Of a DNA stretch of 64,000 nt, positions 13,007-25,920 are shown piece by piece; positions within the stretch are counted from its first letter, which is position 1, and each line of letters opens with the position of its first letter. The notes below the pieces were generated by a model. That model searched no databases. It worked only from the letters and a program-made list of their open reading frames with translations, and was not told the DNA's origin. Position numbers and translations under genes: made by a program. The DNA comes from Ophiodon elongatus (taxonomy: Eukaryota > Chordata > Actinopteri > Perciformes > Hexagrammidae): positions 5,624,001 to 5,688,000 of the forward strand of contig JACSYO010001810.1 in assembly GCA_016806645.1 (NCBI GenBank), in the 5' to 3' direction.

Positions 13007-13500
13007 TCTGTCAGTAGGTTGGTTCACAACTTTGATCCAGACTGGAATATCTCTATAACTATTGGATGGATTGCCATGACATTTTATAGAAGCATTCATG
13101 GTCTCCAGGGGCTGAAGCCTACTGATTCTGATCATCCTCTGACTTTTTATCTAACACCACCATGAGGTTCACATTGTCATGTCTTAGTGGATCTTGTGAA
13201 CTCTGTCAAGATTGGAAGGTTTGGCACACCGTTTGAACAGACATTCATGGTTCACAAACAATGTATCCCAATGACTTTGGAGATCTTGACTTTTCCGGTA
13301 TAGAATGAGTTTGACATTTGTGGTTTTTGATTGAAAGGTCTCGACTACTACAGGATGAATTGCCATGCAATGCGCTACAGACATACATTTTGTCCTCAGG
13401 ATGAATTGTAATAACTTTGGTGATCCTCTGATTTTTCATCTACCATCTATCATCAGGTAAAAAGTTGAGTTTGTCCAATAGTTTGGTTTATGACCAAATA
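13007..13500 (+). mobile_element. Fragment of a dispersed fish repeat (family A)
   Basis: Phrases such as ACTATTGGATGGATTGCCAT and TGTAATAACTTTGGTGATCC mark a very common teleost interspersed repeat (recalled, family name uncertain). The part from about 13395 to 13500 is clearly similar to 39840-39945 in this same window, direct evidence of a dispersed repeat. No ORF; degraded. Confidence 0.7.
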
Positions 13501-13845
13501 CTAGACTGCCAGCTCGATATCCTGATGCAGCTTGCTCAGATGATGAAGACTGGGAGATGTAGTTGAAAGCTCAGAACAAAGCTAGTATAAGTTGACCTTT
13601 GAGTTTGCAGATTGCACATGCTGTTCCCGATGTCAAGAATGAGCTTTCATGCACAAGCTATGTCATTTATCATTATATATTTTCAAGTATGCTAGAAAAC
13701 AGAGCCAAAACAAAAACAACACAAACATTTGTCTCTTAATACCTACATACCTCAATTTATTTTGTGTGAAATAAAAAAAAGATTATTCACAACTAAATAT
13801 TTGTAATCCTCTCTGGCAGATTAATCTATCACATACAGTAAATGT

Positions 13846-14160
13846 TCCATTCCATTATTCAAACCTCTTATCCTATTTAGGGTCGCGGGGGGCGATGGAG
13901 ATGATCCCAGCTGACATTGGGCGAAGGCAGGGTACACCTGAACAGGTTGCCAGTTTATCACAGGGCGGATATAGAGACACATTCACGGTCAATTTAGAGC
14001 CAAATAACCTTTGGACTGTGGGAGGAAGCTGGAGAACCTGGAGGGAACCCACACTACCACGGGGAGAACGTGCAAACTTCACACAGAAGGATCGCCCAGG
14101 ATCGGGGATTGAACCCCGGCCCCCTGTGGGGTGACAGTGCTACAGCCCTACAGCCCTACA
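13846..14160 (+). mobile_element. Fish interspersed repeat fragment (family B)
   Basis: Opens with CCATTCCATTATTCAAACC and GGGTCGCGGGG and continues through TTTGGACTGTGGGAGGAAGC and GGGGAGAACGTGCAAACTTC, ending in a GATTGAACCCCGG box. This is a widespread vertebrate/fish repeat consensus that I recognise by sequence but cannot name with certainty. The open frame across it is not a gene. Confidence 0.8.
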
Positions 14161-17100
14161 GTAAAAGTATTTATGTCAAATTTAATAAACTCCATTCAAC
14201 TAAAAATCCCCAAATGTTCCCTTTCTGTTATAAATGAAACACCGACACTCTTTCCCCTTCTCTGTTATTGCCTTATCCACCCCAACCCTCCTTCCCCCTT
14301 CTGCCTTGTCAATCAGTAGAAGGAGGAAAAAGTCATTAAATCTCTCTGTTGGCCATATATGTAATTACAGTCTGCCTGTATGTTGCTAAATACGCCCCGG
14401 CGCTAGTCTGGTCTCCCTGGTCATGTTTTTTCCTCCCACCGGTTGTGTTTAAAGCCATTATAATTGGCGAGGCAGCGTGTCAGGATTAGAAGCTGCTGAT
14501 TTGAAACCCCGACCCCTTTCCCCTCGCCTGTCTTCCCCCCTCTTCAGACAACCACAACCTTAAACCCTAAACTCCTTCTTTCTCATCATTCTTGCATCAC
14601 GTGTTGGGATTGAAGAGGGAATATCATTCAATTCTAATAAATTCAGAATTATAGTCCTATATGTATAGATAGTTGACGACAGAGTAAAGGTGTTACTAGG
14701 AGATCACTCTCCATAAGCTTAACTGTTTCTTATTATAACATTTTACTGTTTTCCTTCAATTTTACAGTCTACGCTATATTTACTTTTTGTGACTAATCAT
14801 CACCAAATTCTCATCATTTGTCATTTAAATTACTTCCCTGTATAATTGATCAAATACACCCCCACTGTGGTATTACCTAACTAGCCTCCAACTTTCCATG
14901 CTTTTTCTATAACTGCTAGCAGAAATTACATGTATCTGGACATCCATAGACCCATGCATCCTTCCACATGTAGCGTTACATTATATTTGAAGCCTAACGT
15001 GAATCATTGTTAGCCTTGTTAAGGGGTTTTCACAAGTGTTAATTAAGTTAGTGTATATTTGACTGGTGCCTGCATGACGCCTGTGGTCAGTTGTCTACCT
15101 CTCTCATCTCACACTACAGTCCTCTTATTCAGAGCACCACTTTCCAAGTAGACAGATTTCGCTAAATGTTTTTTATTTTTTTCGTCTTTTAGAGATACCA
15201 AACTAATCCTTTAAGATGGTCAATATTTACACTCTGAACAGTACAGTGAAATTATTTGATTTAAAAAACCTTGTATGTGTTTGGATGTAGCATAAACCTG
15301 CTGTGTTTTTTACAGGGCTACAGGGCTACCCCTGTCTCACTGGCAGTAGTAAAACCCTTGTGGGTTGAGACAAATGAAGGTTGTTTGGGCCATCAAAGCA
15401 TTTAAAGTTGAAATGATGGAGCTGATGGTCAGTGATGTCAGCAAAGATGTTGACTTTGACTGAGTCAGAGCAGTTTCTGGTCAGTAGAGCCCCTAATTTC
15501 TCGGTCTGTCCGTCTCTGTCTCCCTGTTTCTGTCTCTGTTTTAACCTCTCTCACTCTCACATCATCTCACTCTGTTCTCTCTCACACATCTAAAAACTGC
15601 TGCCCTCTCATCCAGGTCAGTGTGTTGACCTGAGCTAGTGCATTCACAAATCTTAAGTGAATCTTAAACATGCATTACATCAAACTATGCACTAAATTAT
15701 ATATATTATATGTATATCATTGCGTGATTTGTGCCTACTGCAGCCCTCAGTAACAAGGGCAGCTTTCTGTTCTGCGTTGTTCTTTTTCTTTCATCTCTCA
15801 TAAGTTTGAAAATAAACAAATAGGTAAATGAGCAATTACTTCTTCCTCTCAGTCAAGTTGTATTCATGACTGATTCACAACTTTGGAAAGTAAGTAGTAA
15901 TGACTTCATTCAAAACATGACAAAATGAATATAAATTGTTATTTTTGCAAGCTACATCCGATGTATGTTTCTTTTTTAATTGAGACTGGGGAAACGTTAA
16001 AAGTTCATGTTACTGACCATGCACTCTGGCTTTTGAGTTCACTGCAGCAGCTATGCTAATTCCTTTCTCCCTTTTTGGCCACTGGCGTGTTTGGCTGCGC
16101 CCATTATACTGCTGTAACTGTACTTTGTCTGATCAGACAAAAATTACAGTAGGGTTTCCAAAGGTTCTGAGAACCATGCTATATTTATGCTGCAATAAAC
16201 TCAGTTTTGTTTTCTATATAAAGTAACATTGAAACACAAGTAAATCTATCATGTTTAGGTGGCACCACGATAAAAATCTCATATGATAAAAATGTGTTAA
16301 TTAATTCCAAGGAGGATATTTTGTTATTGACAATGCAATCTTAATGCTGTGCTGCTTGATGAAAATGGAGTGCAGCTGTTGCTATGGAATGGAGGCTGGT
16401 TGAGGTATAATTATGGTAAGGTAAAATGAGGCTGTTGATGGGGAATGAAGTCAAATGAAGACGTTGCTGGCCGGGGTGTTATTTTCAGTGAGGCCTCTGT
16501 ATGTGTGCGACACAGACTTGTTTTTGAACAGGGGGAGAATGTAGTACTCATAGTGTATACACTCTACACCGACATGAACACACACATTTCACACATTTAT
16601 TTATGAATGCACTTGCACACTGAGATAGAAGATGATGAGTGACCTTGGTAAAATATTTAAAGTTCTTGAGGTGTCCTTGCTAAAGCCCATGGGAATAGGG
16701 AAATCTGAGAATAACACTGTCTTCTGTATTCTACAGATACACATAAATAAATGAGGGAAATCCACCACAAGTTTTCAGTACCTTTACACACTCACACAAA
16801 CACTCACACACTTGCAAATACACAAACAGGTCATGTATGTTCCACTGCTTTACCGCTGGCTCACTGAGTAAACATGCAGCATATGCACAGTTAACAAGTC
16901 AACATATCCAGCTAACCCCAATAATCTCCCCTCAGTAATTTCATTCATAAATCAGATAGAGCTTCCTCTGAAACACAGATGAAATCTTGGTCAAAGTGGC
17001 ACCTTTAGTGACATCCTAAAGTGCCCTGGATTTGCATAGCAACAACAAGTTGTGATGAAAGATTGTATGTTACAGCTTCCTTATGTTCAGTCTGCTTGGA

Positions 17101-20100
17101 TCAGGCAAATTTCACACTCAAGTTGTATCCTTCTTGTGTCAGTTGTTGTTGAAGTTTAAGGTGAAATGAGGTATGAAGGGAGTTATTGATATGGAAATCG
17201 AAAGTGATATGGATATAGTAAAGCACAAGAGACTTTTCAAGTTTAGCTTAAGTAAGAACCCCATTCATTTTTGATATACTATCTGAAAAGAAAGAGTGTT
17301 AACCCTTTTACACAATCATTGTTCTATCCCGAAGTGGATTCAGGCTTTTGGAGCTGTGGGACTTAATGTAATGACTTCTGATTTGTTAACAACTTCTGAG
17401 ACATAGCAGGTGACACATAACCAGAAATTCAGGAAAAATATTGGTACTTTTTGCAACTCTGTGCCTACAGACACAGTTTAGTCAATGCTAAAAAGTACTT
17501 AGATTTCATAACCAGAGTTACAACTTCGAAAAACTTTAATTATGTATAAAACCTGGAAGGGATTTTTGCAAACATTAAGTGTATAGTTAGGAAAAGAATC
17601 ACCTGTACAGCACATAGTACACAAACAAGCATCTATGTGGTTACTGTATGTGAACAGCAAAAAAAAATGAGAGTTTAACAAATGCCCTCTGCCCTGTCAA
17701 CAACAGCTCAGTGGGTCTTCATTAACTTATTCTTCAGCTCCAAGTTAAGAGGTCTTGCTGATGCCTCTGTGGCCTTTTCACCCTCATTGCCATGTTCTAG
17801 ATGGCACGTAGTCTCCTGCTACTGTTTTGAATGGACTTTATAAAAACCATTGTAACCGTAAGAACAATAGTGAAGTATCTAAAAGGGCTTCTGAATGGGA
17901 ATGTCTTTATTCAATAAACAGTTGAACAATAAAACACCATGTAATTTCCCTTGTTTCTGTTCTCCACAGAATAAATATTTCTCTGTCTTTGCATAAGTGA
18001 GTCTTTGGGTGAGTTGTGGTGGTGCCAATAAAATTATATTTATTTATTTTCCCTTTTTCCACTGTTTTGTGGTAATACGGCAACAATATGGATTGTTATC
18101 AGCTATTTGAAAAAAAGAAGTTATATCTTTAACTGAAATCTATCACTAATTCTTACTTTCCCATTTGCTTGTGCCACCCCATTTGTTTCTCATCTTTCTC
18201 TCAGTGCATCAACTGGATTTCTTCTTCCTTCATCTGCTATATGTCTCTGTTAAATGCCTGTCTCTCAATCTTTACACTTGTTCTCTGTTACTCTGCATTA
18301 CCCCCCTCACCCCCCTCCACCCTGCCCAAAGGCCAACGCCCCCCACCCCCACCCCAGACAGCTGTCTCACCGCAGCACAGAGCTACGATGTGACACCGTG
18401 CTATAAATACGAGTACACATAGACACTCACAAACACATACACACACACTATAAATACCATCTCTGTGCAAAACACACTGCAGCAGTATAAATATTTAAGT
18501 ATAAATGTGTAATGAATTTATTGATATGTTGCCCATGCCAGCAGGCACTGTTTTGAGCCGCAGAGTGGTGAACCAGTGTGGTGGGATTGAAGTGGTGCTG
18601 AGGGATTGTGGGAACGCATGTTCCGAGTTAGGCAGCTGACCAATCGGTGGGCTGGAAGCTAGAAGCCGCATCACAGAAAGAGCTACTGATCAGTACCAGT
18701 CTTCATAGCCATCCATCTCTCTCTTTTGCTCTCTTACTTTATTCACTTTTTTGCTTTCTTTATCTCCTTTCTTTCTTGCTCTCTTTTCTGCTGGTATCAA
18801 CGCTGATTCTTCCACGAGTCCTTTTTTTCTCCATCATTCTCTTTATTCTGCCATCACCATTCTGTCTTTTTTGATCTTCTGCATGTCTTTGTCACTTATT
18901 TTTTCTTTCATTGACAGCCTCTCTGTCTTTACCGCTCAGCCTTTTTTCTTAATACTTCCTGATGTTGAAATGTTGTATTCGCTAGCTGCACACAAGCTCT
19001 GCAAGCATGTGTCTGATTTATGAATGAGGATTTGAAATATTGTTCTACACACAATTTTTAACACAGCTCCACCCAGACTTGTATAAATGAACGGGTGACT
19101 CAATACATTCTGTATTGAGTGACATATTCTTATGTTGCTTAATTAATACTGAACACTTTTTCTACACTTGCAAACAAAAGTTCTGGCCAAATCTTACACA
19201 TTGCACCTTTAACCAGATTAACTCAAATAACAAAGAAGGGTCTTGTGATTCAATGGTTGCTGAAAAGAGTTGCTGATTGGCAATAATGGAAACTGTTCAG
19301 TTATTATGTAACATTAATCTCTACATTACAAAGGATGAGCATACAGAATTTTTTTTATATTGTACAGATGTGGATGTATTACCTTGAGTGTATCCTGTAT
19401 AAAGACTGAGGTACAAAACAGTAACACAGCCCGCTCTCCCACTAGACACTGTAGCTATTGTGGTCTTAGGTTTATTGGGAGTAGCCAGTATCACTTCCTT
19501 TCCATAACAATCTCAATTAACTCTGCTGTTTGTTCAATAAAATTGTTCCAATGTCCCAATTTTATTCCTCAGTATTAGCTGTTCCACTCTGGTAACTATT
19601 TGCCTCATGGGAACGTGAGTCGGATGTAGATTCCTTCTATAAATACCTTCTGTGCAACAAGTGCTGTGGAAAGATTTTGTTTTAGTTCTATTGCTAAATT
19701 AGCAAAATAATCGTAGTTCTTAATAGGCTGGATTTAGATTAGACTAGTCCTATTTCACTATTTATGCATGAACATTTATATTGCTAAGTAAATCCCTTTG
19801 AGTTTTGCAATATCTTTTTAAGTTACAGACAGGGCATTAAGTTGCAAACAGAACAAAACTTTAATTTTACTTCAAAGGAAACCACAGCAGATGTGTTTTC
19901 TCCCCAGAATAACATGTTGATTGCAGTAGATGTTAAAATATTCGATCTGGAGGCTTTGTGGGGTTGTTATCCATTGGATGGTCTTTGACCATGTCATTTG
20001 GATCAGCAAACATACATTTACAGATACGTTTCACTGGTGAATCTTAGAGTGTATAGATTGAGGATGGTTCTCCTGACCATCATCACTCTGATTCTGGGTT

Positions 20101-20190
20101 CTTGATCCAGGTGGTGTTGGTTAGCATCAGCAGCTTGGATGTCTCAGGCCTCTTATGGGTGCTCCTACAAGGTGACATAGAAAGTCTGAA
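14161..20190. other. Intergenic, snx4 to ihh, part 3
   Basis: Roughly 6 kb with few recognisable repeats. The stretch 14340-14560 (low repeat content, ATTA/TAAT motifs) and parts of 16000-16700 look like unique non-coding DNA. Pyrimidine-rich runs at 18700-18900 give spurious hydrophobic ORFs. A 10-bp stem hairpin sits at 19098-19120. Confidence 0.6.
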
Positions 20191-20698
20191 ATGTCTGAAT
20201 GTCTGAAACATGCAGCCCTGGCCCCCTCATCTTCTCCCTCTACACAAAAACACCTCTGTTCTGCCATACACTTGCATGGCTTCTCCTGTGAGTGCTATGC
20301 TGATGACATACAGCTATTCCTATCATTTAATCATCACATTCAGTTGGACGCATGCATTACTGCTTGCTTTGTAAACATTTTAAGACTGGGTATGTGTTTC
20401 TTCAAGGGAAAGGAATACTGAGATCTCCATTACCATACTAGGGCCAGGTCCCCAGGATACGTGAATATGTCTAGGAGGACCCTCTAGTGCTCATCTTGAA
20501 TAAGGTTTGTTTGTACATGCCCCATAGTGATGGGATAAACTCCCAACTGCAGTCAGGACAGCAGACTTACTGCCTCATTTCTTCTTCTACTGTAGCACTG
20601 GACACAGACTTGGCTCTTGGTCCTATGGAGGCTGAATGCAATTGTTGTAAGCGTTTTTGGACAAAAGCATCTACCAAATCAATTTAATGTAATGTAAA
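20191..20698 (+). mobile_element. LINE-2-type retrotransposon, truncated and decayed
   Basis: The reading frame from 20191 contains CYADDIQLFLSF (20293-20328), the reverse transcriptase YxDD active-site motif in the form typical of vertebrate L2/Maui-like LINEs. About 300 nt further, the 3' end reads TTTTTGGACAAAAGCATCTA then CCAAATCAATTTAATGTAATG, the usual fish L2 tail. The frame stops soon after the motif, so it is a 5'-truncated, inactive copy. Confidence 0.85.
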
Positions 20699-21372
20699 GA
20701 AAACATATGAATGGAGCTTAAATATTTTGCTTAGACTTCATAAAGAATAAAGGAGTAGGGGAGACACAGTCATTTCCTGATTACTTACGGCTCTCTTTAG
20801 ACATTTATATGTGCCTTTATGCTCTATCATTTCCCAGCCTCCTAACTTTGTATTCTCCCGCTTTCTTCACACCTTTCTGTTGTGTTTACATTCTGTCTCT
20901 CGATTCAACCAAATCTTCCTGTCATCCCACTTACCCTCTCCTGACCTCCTCCTTGCTCATCTGTGGACTTTCTCCCTTCCTCATCTCTCATCAACTCTTC
21001 CTCTCTATGTCCCTCCCTGCGTTCTTACAAAGCCACGTCCCTCTGTCCTTCCTCCAGCTACACTTATCAGAGGTCACTGTTGTTTTTCTGATTTCTGGTA
21101 GCATTTCTGTATAGCATGTCTGCTTGTTGTTTGTCTCTCTCCATTTTTCTCCAGCTTTCATTCCTCCTTCTCTCTCTCTCTCTCTTTCTTTCTCACTTGC
21201 CCTCCTCCCTTTCTGCTTTCTCTCCCTCTTTTTGCCCAAAGTTCTGCAGCCCAGCTGGCATGGTTTTCTAGTGGTGTAGTAAAATATAAATATAATAAGG
21301 ACGTTTTTGAGCTGGTGAATCCATTCTGAGCAGAGAAACATCACCACAGAGTCCACAGATGTGGCACACGCT

Positions 21373-21444
21373 CAAGAGAGAGAGAGAGAGCGAGAGAGAG
21401 AGAAAGAGAGAGAGAGAGGGATGGAGAGAGGGAGGAGAAGAGAT
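21373..21444 (+). repeat. (GA)n-rich tract
   Basis: Imperfect GA repeat with GAAA and GC breaks, facing a pyrimidine-rich CT region at 21160-21230. Confidence 0.9.
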
Positions 21445-21933
21445 CCCTCATTTGACATGGAGAGAGTACAGCAGGAGCACTGACAGCATTATTGTTGGCA
21501 CTACCCAGCTACTAGACTTGTTATTAGGACACTTCATACATTGTTGACTCAAGTCTTCGTCAACAATCTTCAAGCAAGTCTTCAATCTTTTAATCATGAG
21601 TCTCAATAAGCCCTCAAGTCTTATTTCAAGAATATTATTTTCAAGGAACTTTTGAAAAACTATCCACGTGTAATTAATAAATATGCCAGAAGTGCAGTTA
21701 TGAGGACATTCAATGACTTTCTGAGGTAGAAATTAGATTTCTCAGTTATATTGGTGTCCGTACTTAATCATGGTTAGCAAAAGTAATGTCTCGTCTCTTC
21801 TTTTTTCTTTTCAAATCAAACAGTGAAACAGTGATAAAAACGACTACATTTTTCTGTTGTATTCCATTATTTTCTATTATATGAATGACATAAATAGTCT
21901 AAGAAGCAGTGTGCTTCTGCACAATTAAGTGTT

Positions 21934-21935
<2 letters not shown>

Positions 21936-21999
<64 letters not shown>
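21936..21999 (+). repeat. (TG)n microsatellite
   Basis: About 32 TG units. Confidence 0.97.
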
Positions 22000-22000
<1 letters not shown>

Positions 22001-23416
22001 TTTTATAAGACTGTTTACTTGTAATAATGCAATTTTAAATATTGCACATGCTACTCTGAACTGTATTTGTGTGTGTTTGACAACCTACGGCTGTGGCTAC
22101 CTGCATGCTTGTGTATTCTTACGTGTAAGTGCATGTGTGTGTGCTTCCGTCTCTCCGTCCATATGTGTTCAGTGTCAGAGCATAGCGTACTTCAGTCCCT
22201 GGGCAGTTCTTTGTTTGCTTTAGCCATGCGGTGGCTAGCCTAGCCCGCTAACTCCAAGACACATTTAGCCTGTGCTCCACTTTTATATCCCCCTGCTTTT
22301 ATTTTCCTTCTGTCTGCTTTCTGACCAAAAACGTTGCAGTGAACTGGCCTTAAGTAAGACCAGTATCAGTGCCACTCTCAACCATTGATAGACCGTTTTG
22401 GTCATTGTGGTTCTCACTGGCTGCCCTGTTAGCTCCGGCTTAGCTCCTAAACTGCTCGCACTGTCCAAGTGACTCTCCCTGCCAAAAATGTATGTCAAAA
22501 TGTGTGAAGGCTACAGTTAAGCACATCACATCCAGGAAGTTGTATCTCCTTGTCTTGGAATATTAAGACTTACAAGATTCCAGACAGAACCATTCTGATG
22601 CTTAGACGCCTATCAAAACCTAGTGTTAGGTGTTTATTGTGGTCTGGGGTTGGACGCTGGAGAGTGTGGAGGGACAGAAGGAGGAGGAGAAGGAGGAAGA
22701 GGGATGGTGGTTTCAGCCACCAGCTCTTGTTACCTTGAGCATAATGTCCTTTAACCCCCATTACAGCGTATCACCACAAGCCACAAACACGCTAGCTTCC
22801 ACTGACTGCAAAACAACCAGAACTCCCTTGTTTACCAGCTAATGTGCCATGTATTCACTCTTACGCATTCAACCCTTCTCCCATATTTCTCTTTCTTTTT
22901 TCAACTACTCAATTCACATCTTGCACCCTCATTTCCCAATATGTTCTCATCAACCCCTTTATACAATTTTCTCACCCTCTCTCATTATCTCTATGCCTGT
23001 CTGTATCATCCTTTTTCCCATGCTCTCCATTTCTTTCTCTTCATCTCCTTCTTAGCACTTCCTTTCATCTGTGTCTTCCTCCTTTTGCCCCAATCTGAGC
23101 CTTTGTTGGTTAGGGCCCTTGGTATGCGTGGGTAACCCCGATGCCCATGTAAAAGCCCTTAGCTGTGGACTCATAAAGCCCAAGTGCCAGTAGATGAAAG
23201 CAGAGAAAGATTCTGGGGCTGGCACTCATCTCCCTCTGTCCTGCCACCGTGGCCTCTTATTTCACAGAGAAAATTAATAACTTTAACAAACATCAATGAG
23301 CGAAGCCCTGATGCTCGGTTGGCTTGGTGTATGTGTGTGTATCTGTTAGCATGTGAGTGTGTACTGCACACACATGCCTGGATTTGTGTGTTTTCGTGTG
23401 TTTGTGAGCCTCTGTA

Positions 23417-23422
23417 TGTGTG

Positions 23423-23454
<32 letters not shown>

Positions 23455-23457
23455 TGC

Positions 23458-23494
<37 letters not shown>

Positions 23495-23504
23495 TGTGTG
23501 TGTT
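23417..23504 (+). repeat. Compound (TG)n(CGTG)n(TG)n microsatellite
   Basis: TG repeats interrupted centrally by CGTG units; the frame through it codes artefactual CVRACV repeats. Confidence 0.95.
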
Positions 23505-24046
23505 GGAGCTCATACCTTACAGTATGTGAACTATTTCAGTAATGCAGAAAGAGGCAAAGAGAAATAGTGTAAGAACATGAAAGGTTGCTAAACACTAACA
23601 GATAAAGAAGATTTTTGTGGGGTGTCAGGCTCCACACTGGTTTGGTCTAATCAGATTGTTGTCTGCTTGAAAGGCCATGGTGTCCTTTCTTGAAGCAAAG
23701 AGGAACTGAAAGATGGATGGATGAAGGGAGGGATGGATGGATGGATGGGAGAATGTGACCACTTCTGAAGCATTGTCGACAGCCACGCTGAATAGGCAGC
23801 GGGCCTGCCTGGAGCCACGCCCGTATTTATGATCTTCAAAGGAAGGATGACACACGCGCACTCACGCACAGCCACAAAATGTTGATAGTTACAGGAAAAC
23901 ACGTGCTTGTGCAAAATGGATATACACACACATTTGCATATAGATTTGTGCTCACGCATGCACACAGATAAACTTTTGTACACATGTGAAAGTTGCAGCA
24001 CTGACATACTCATGCACACAATGCCTAACATATACAACATCCACGT

Positions 24047-24152
24047 GCCAAGGCACAAGTCTGCTCATTGGTGGCAGTTTGGGGTTCAGTGTCTTGCTCA
24101 AGAACATTTATTATAAACAGTCAGAAGTAGCCAGAGGTCGAACCACTAACTC
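24047..24152 (+). mobile_element. Fish interspersed repeat remnant (family C)
   Basis: Contains GGGGTTCAGTGTCTTGCTCA and AGAGGTCGAACCACTAAC, phrases of a common teleost repeat (TTCAGTGTCTTGCTCAAGGACA type, recalled). About 100 nt, decayed. The GGTCGAACC box is not a tRNA gene; there is no acceptor stem. Confidence 0.65.
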
Positions 24153-24157
24153 TTCAC

Positions 24158-24755
24158 AGAATAGTTTGATATTTAACAAAAATATGCTTAATCTCTTTCT
24201 GCAGAGTTAGATCAGAAGATCAATGTCCCTCTCATGTAATTATGAAGCTACCGCAATTAGCTTGTTAGCTTAGCATAAAGACTAGAAACAAAGGGAAACA
24301 GCGAGCCTGGCTCTGTCTGAAGGTAACAAAATCCACCTACAAGTGTAAAAGGGGGTCATGTGCTGGACTTTTTCTTGCCTATGAGCAGTGACTTGCTGAA
24401 GTTAGAGCCGTAACTGCTAACCAACGAACACTCCAAGAGGTTACTTCTCTCACCAAGCAATAGTCCGGCACGTAGCCCCCTGAAAAACAACAACTTGTCC
24501 TTTATACAAATTAGTGTTTGGACATATTAAATGCAATGCATTAATGCAACTAATATATTAGTTGCATTAATTAGTAACCTTCAGTTAGTGCTGGTAGGTA
24601 GATTTTGTTCTTCCAGTCTTAGTGCTATATGCTAACGAGCTGGTAGCTGTAGCCCGAGACATACTGGACAGATACGATAGAGGTATTGATCTTCTAATCT
24701 AACTCTCGACAAGAAAGCAAATAAGCATATTTTCTAAAAAGTCCAAATTTAATAA
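24158..24755. mobile_element. Long foldback DNA transposon (MITE-like)
   Basis: The two halves are inverted copies. AGTTAGATCAGAAGATCAAT at about 24205 pairs with ATTGATCTTCTAATCTAACT near 24683; AAAATATGCTTA near 24178 pairs with TAAGCATATTTT at 24722; AACAAAATCCACCTAC pairs with GTAGGTAGATTTTGTT. The ends resemble the common fish motif GGAATAGTTCAACATTTTGG-AAATATGCTTATT. The centre is a perfect 32-bp palindrome. No transposase ORF, so it is non-autonomous. Confidence 0.85.
24540..24571. repeat. Perfect 32-bp palindrome at the foldback centre
   Basis: Symmetric about 24555/24556: ATTAATGCAACTAATA on one side and its reverse complement on the other, with no loop. It lies between the arms of the foldback element. 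Confidence 0.93.
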
Positions 24756-25454
24756 ATGACGTGCTCTACTACCACCAGCTGATCTGAAAAGCAACATTTT
24801 AGCTGTAAGAGTTCACAAAAGGTGGTCGATGATCAAGTCCTCCACACTTACAATAATAGATTGGGACTTCTGTGACTCTTTTCTATGAATTTACAAGTAT
24901 GCTCCATATCTCCTGTCACTAAAAAAGAAAAAAAAAAAAAAAAGAAATGGAAGGGGAGAAATTCCCCTTCTACTATGAGGGGATAATTCATTATCAGAGC
25001 ATTTCCATCTCACAAAGCTGGAAACATTCAGTTTAACACTGACACCTCTATATGACAAATGTTGATTTCTTTAAACTGGCTGGTGCTGTATGCTCCATAC
25101 CAGGAAAGTTCTAATGAATTTACACAGGTCTCAGTTGATGTTCTATTTCAGCTAAAAGGTAAACACAGCTATAGATGGCTGTTTACTGTGTGTGAATCCC
25201 TCTCTTTGCTTTTCTCTGTTCCATCAAGAGACATGAAAAGCGGTGGTGCAGCAGAAATACTTTATGGTGTTTACACTCACAAATAATAAAACATAAATTG
25301 TGGAAACCCCTCAGTCTTACAGTTCATTTCATTCAAAGGAGCCTGCCCTGAGAAACAGGGGTGAGACCACTGATTTTCTGCTGGCAAATATTTGAAGAGC
25401 TAATTTGGAGGGGTTGGGTTTGCTGGTGTGTTTGCATGTGCGCGCGTGTGTCAG

Positions 25455-25455
<1 letters not shown>

Positions 25456-25519
<64 letters not shown>
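25456..25519 (+). repeat. (CA)n microsatellite upstream of ihh
   Basis: 32 CA units about 1.2 kb upstream of the ihh start codon. Confidence 0.97.
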
Positions 25520-25520
<1 letters not shown>

Positions 25521-25559
25521 CCAGCAGCCAGGGAGCCAGACCAAAAGTTATAAAATCAA

Positions 25560-25920
25560 ATATGTAATTTGTCTATTTAAGGAAACTGGCAGGACGTTAT
25601 TAATCTTGTTGATTAATTAGGACAATTGTCTAGACTAATTGGCAGCCAGTCAATCATAGATGAAGCCAGTCAGTCAGTGTGACTGTCAGTCAGTCAGTTT
25701 GCTGCCATGTAATGCTTCAGCTAGTCCACCTGCCAAACATCCAATCTTGTGTGTCACATAAATTACCCCATTAATAGTCAGTCAACCAAACACTGGCCAG
25801 CCAGTTAACCAATGATGCTTGATCTTATATTTGAATGCAGCTGGAGAAAACCCCCATTAGTGGCTGCATAATCCAGGAAATTGATTGATTTAATTGATTG
25901 CGATCGCCTGTTGTTTACAG
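25560..25920. promoter_or_regulatory. Possible ihh upstream regulatory DNA
   Basis: Holds clustered TAAT-type core motifs (GATTAATTAGG, ACTAATTGG, CCATTAATAG), a GACAATTGTC palindrome, a GCGATCGC palindrome and a TGTTTAC forkhead-like core, mixed with CAGT tetranucleotides. Position about 0.8-1.1 kb before the ihh ATG. Enhancer function is inference only. Confidence 0.3.

Larger units (their letters stand above)
20699..24046. other. Intergenic, snx4 to ihh, part 4
   Basis: Mostly simple and pyrimidine-rich DNA with the TG tracts listed separately. The region 22200-22510 has a repeat-like feel (GCTAGCC motifs) but I could not assign it. No gene. Confidence 0.55.

Noticed and set aside
13895..14134. 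79-codon ORF rich in Arg and Gly
   Set aside because: Lies entirely in an interspersed repeat.
14095..14145. tRNA B-box-like sequences here and at 24135
   Set aside because: No A box at correct spacing and no acceptor stem; they belong to interspersed repeats.
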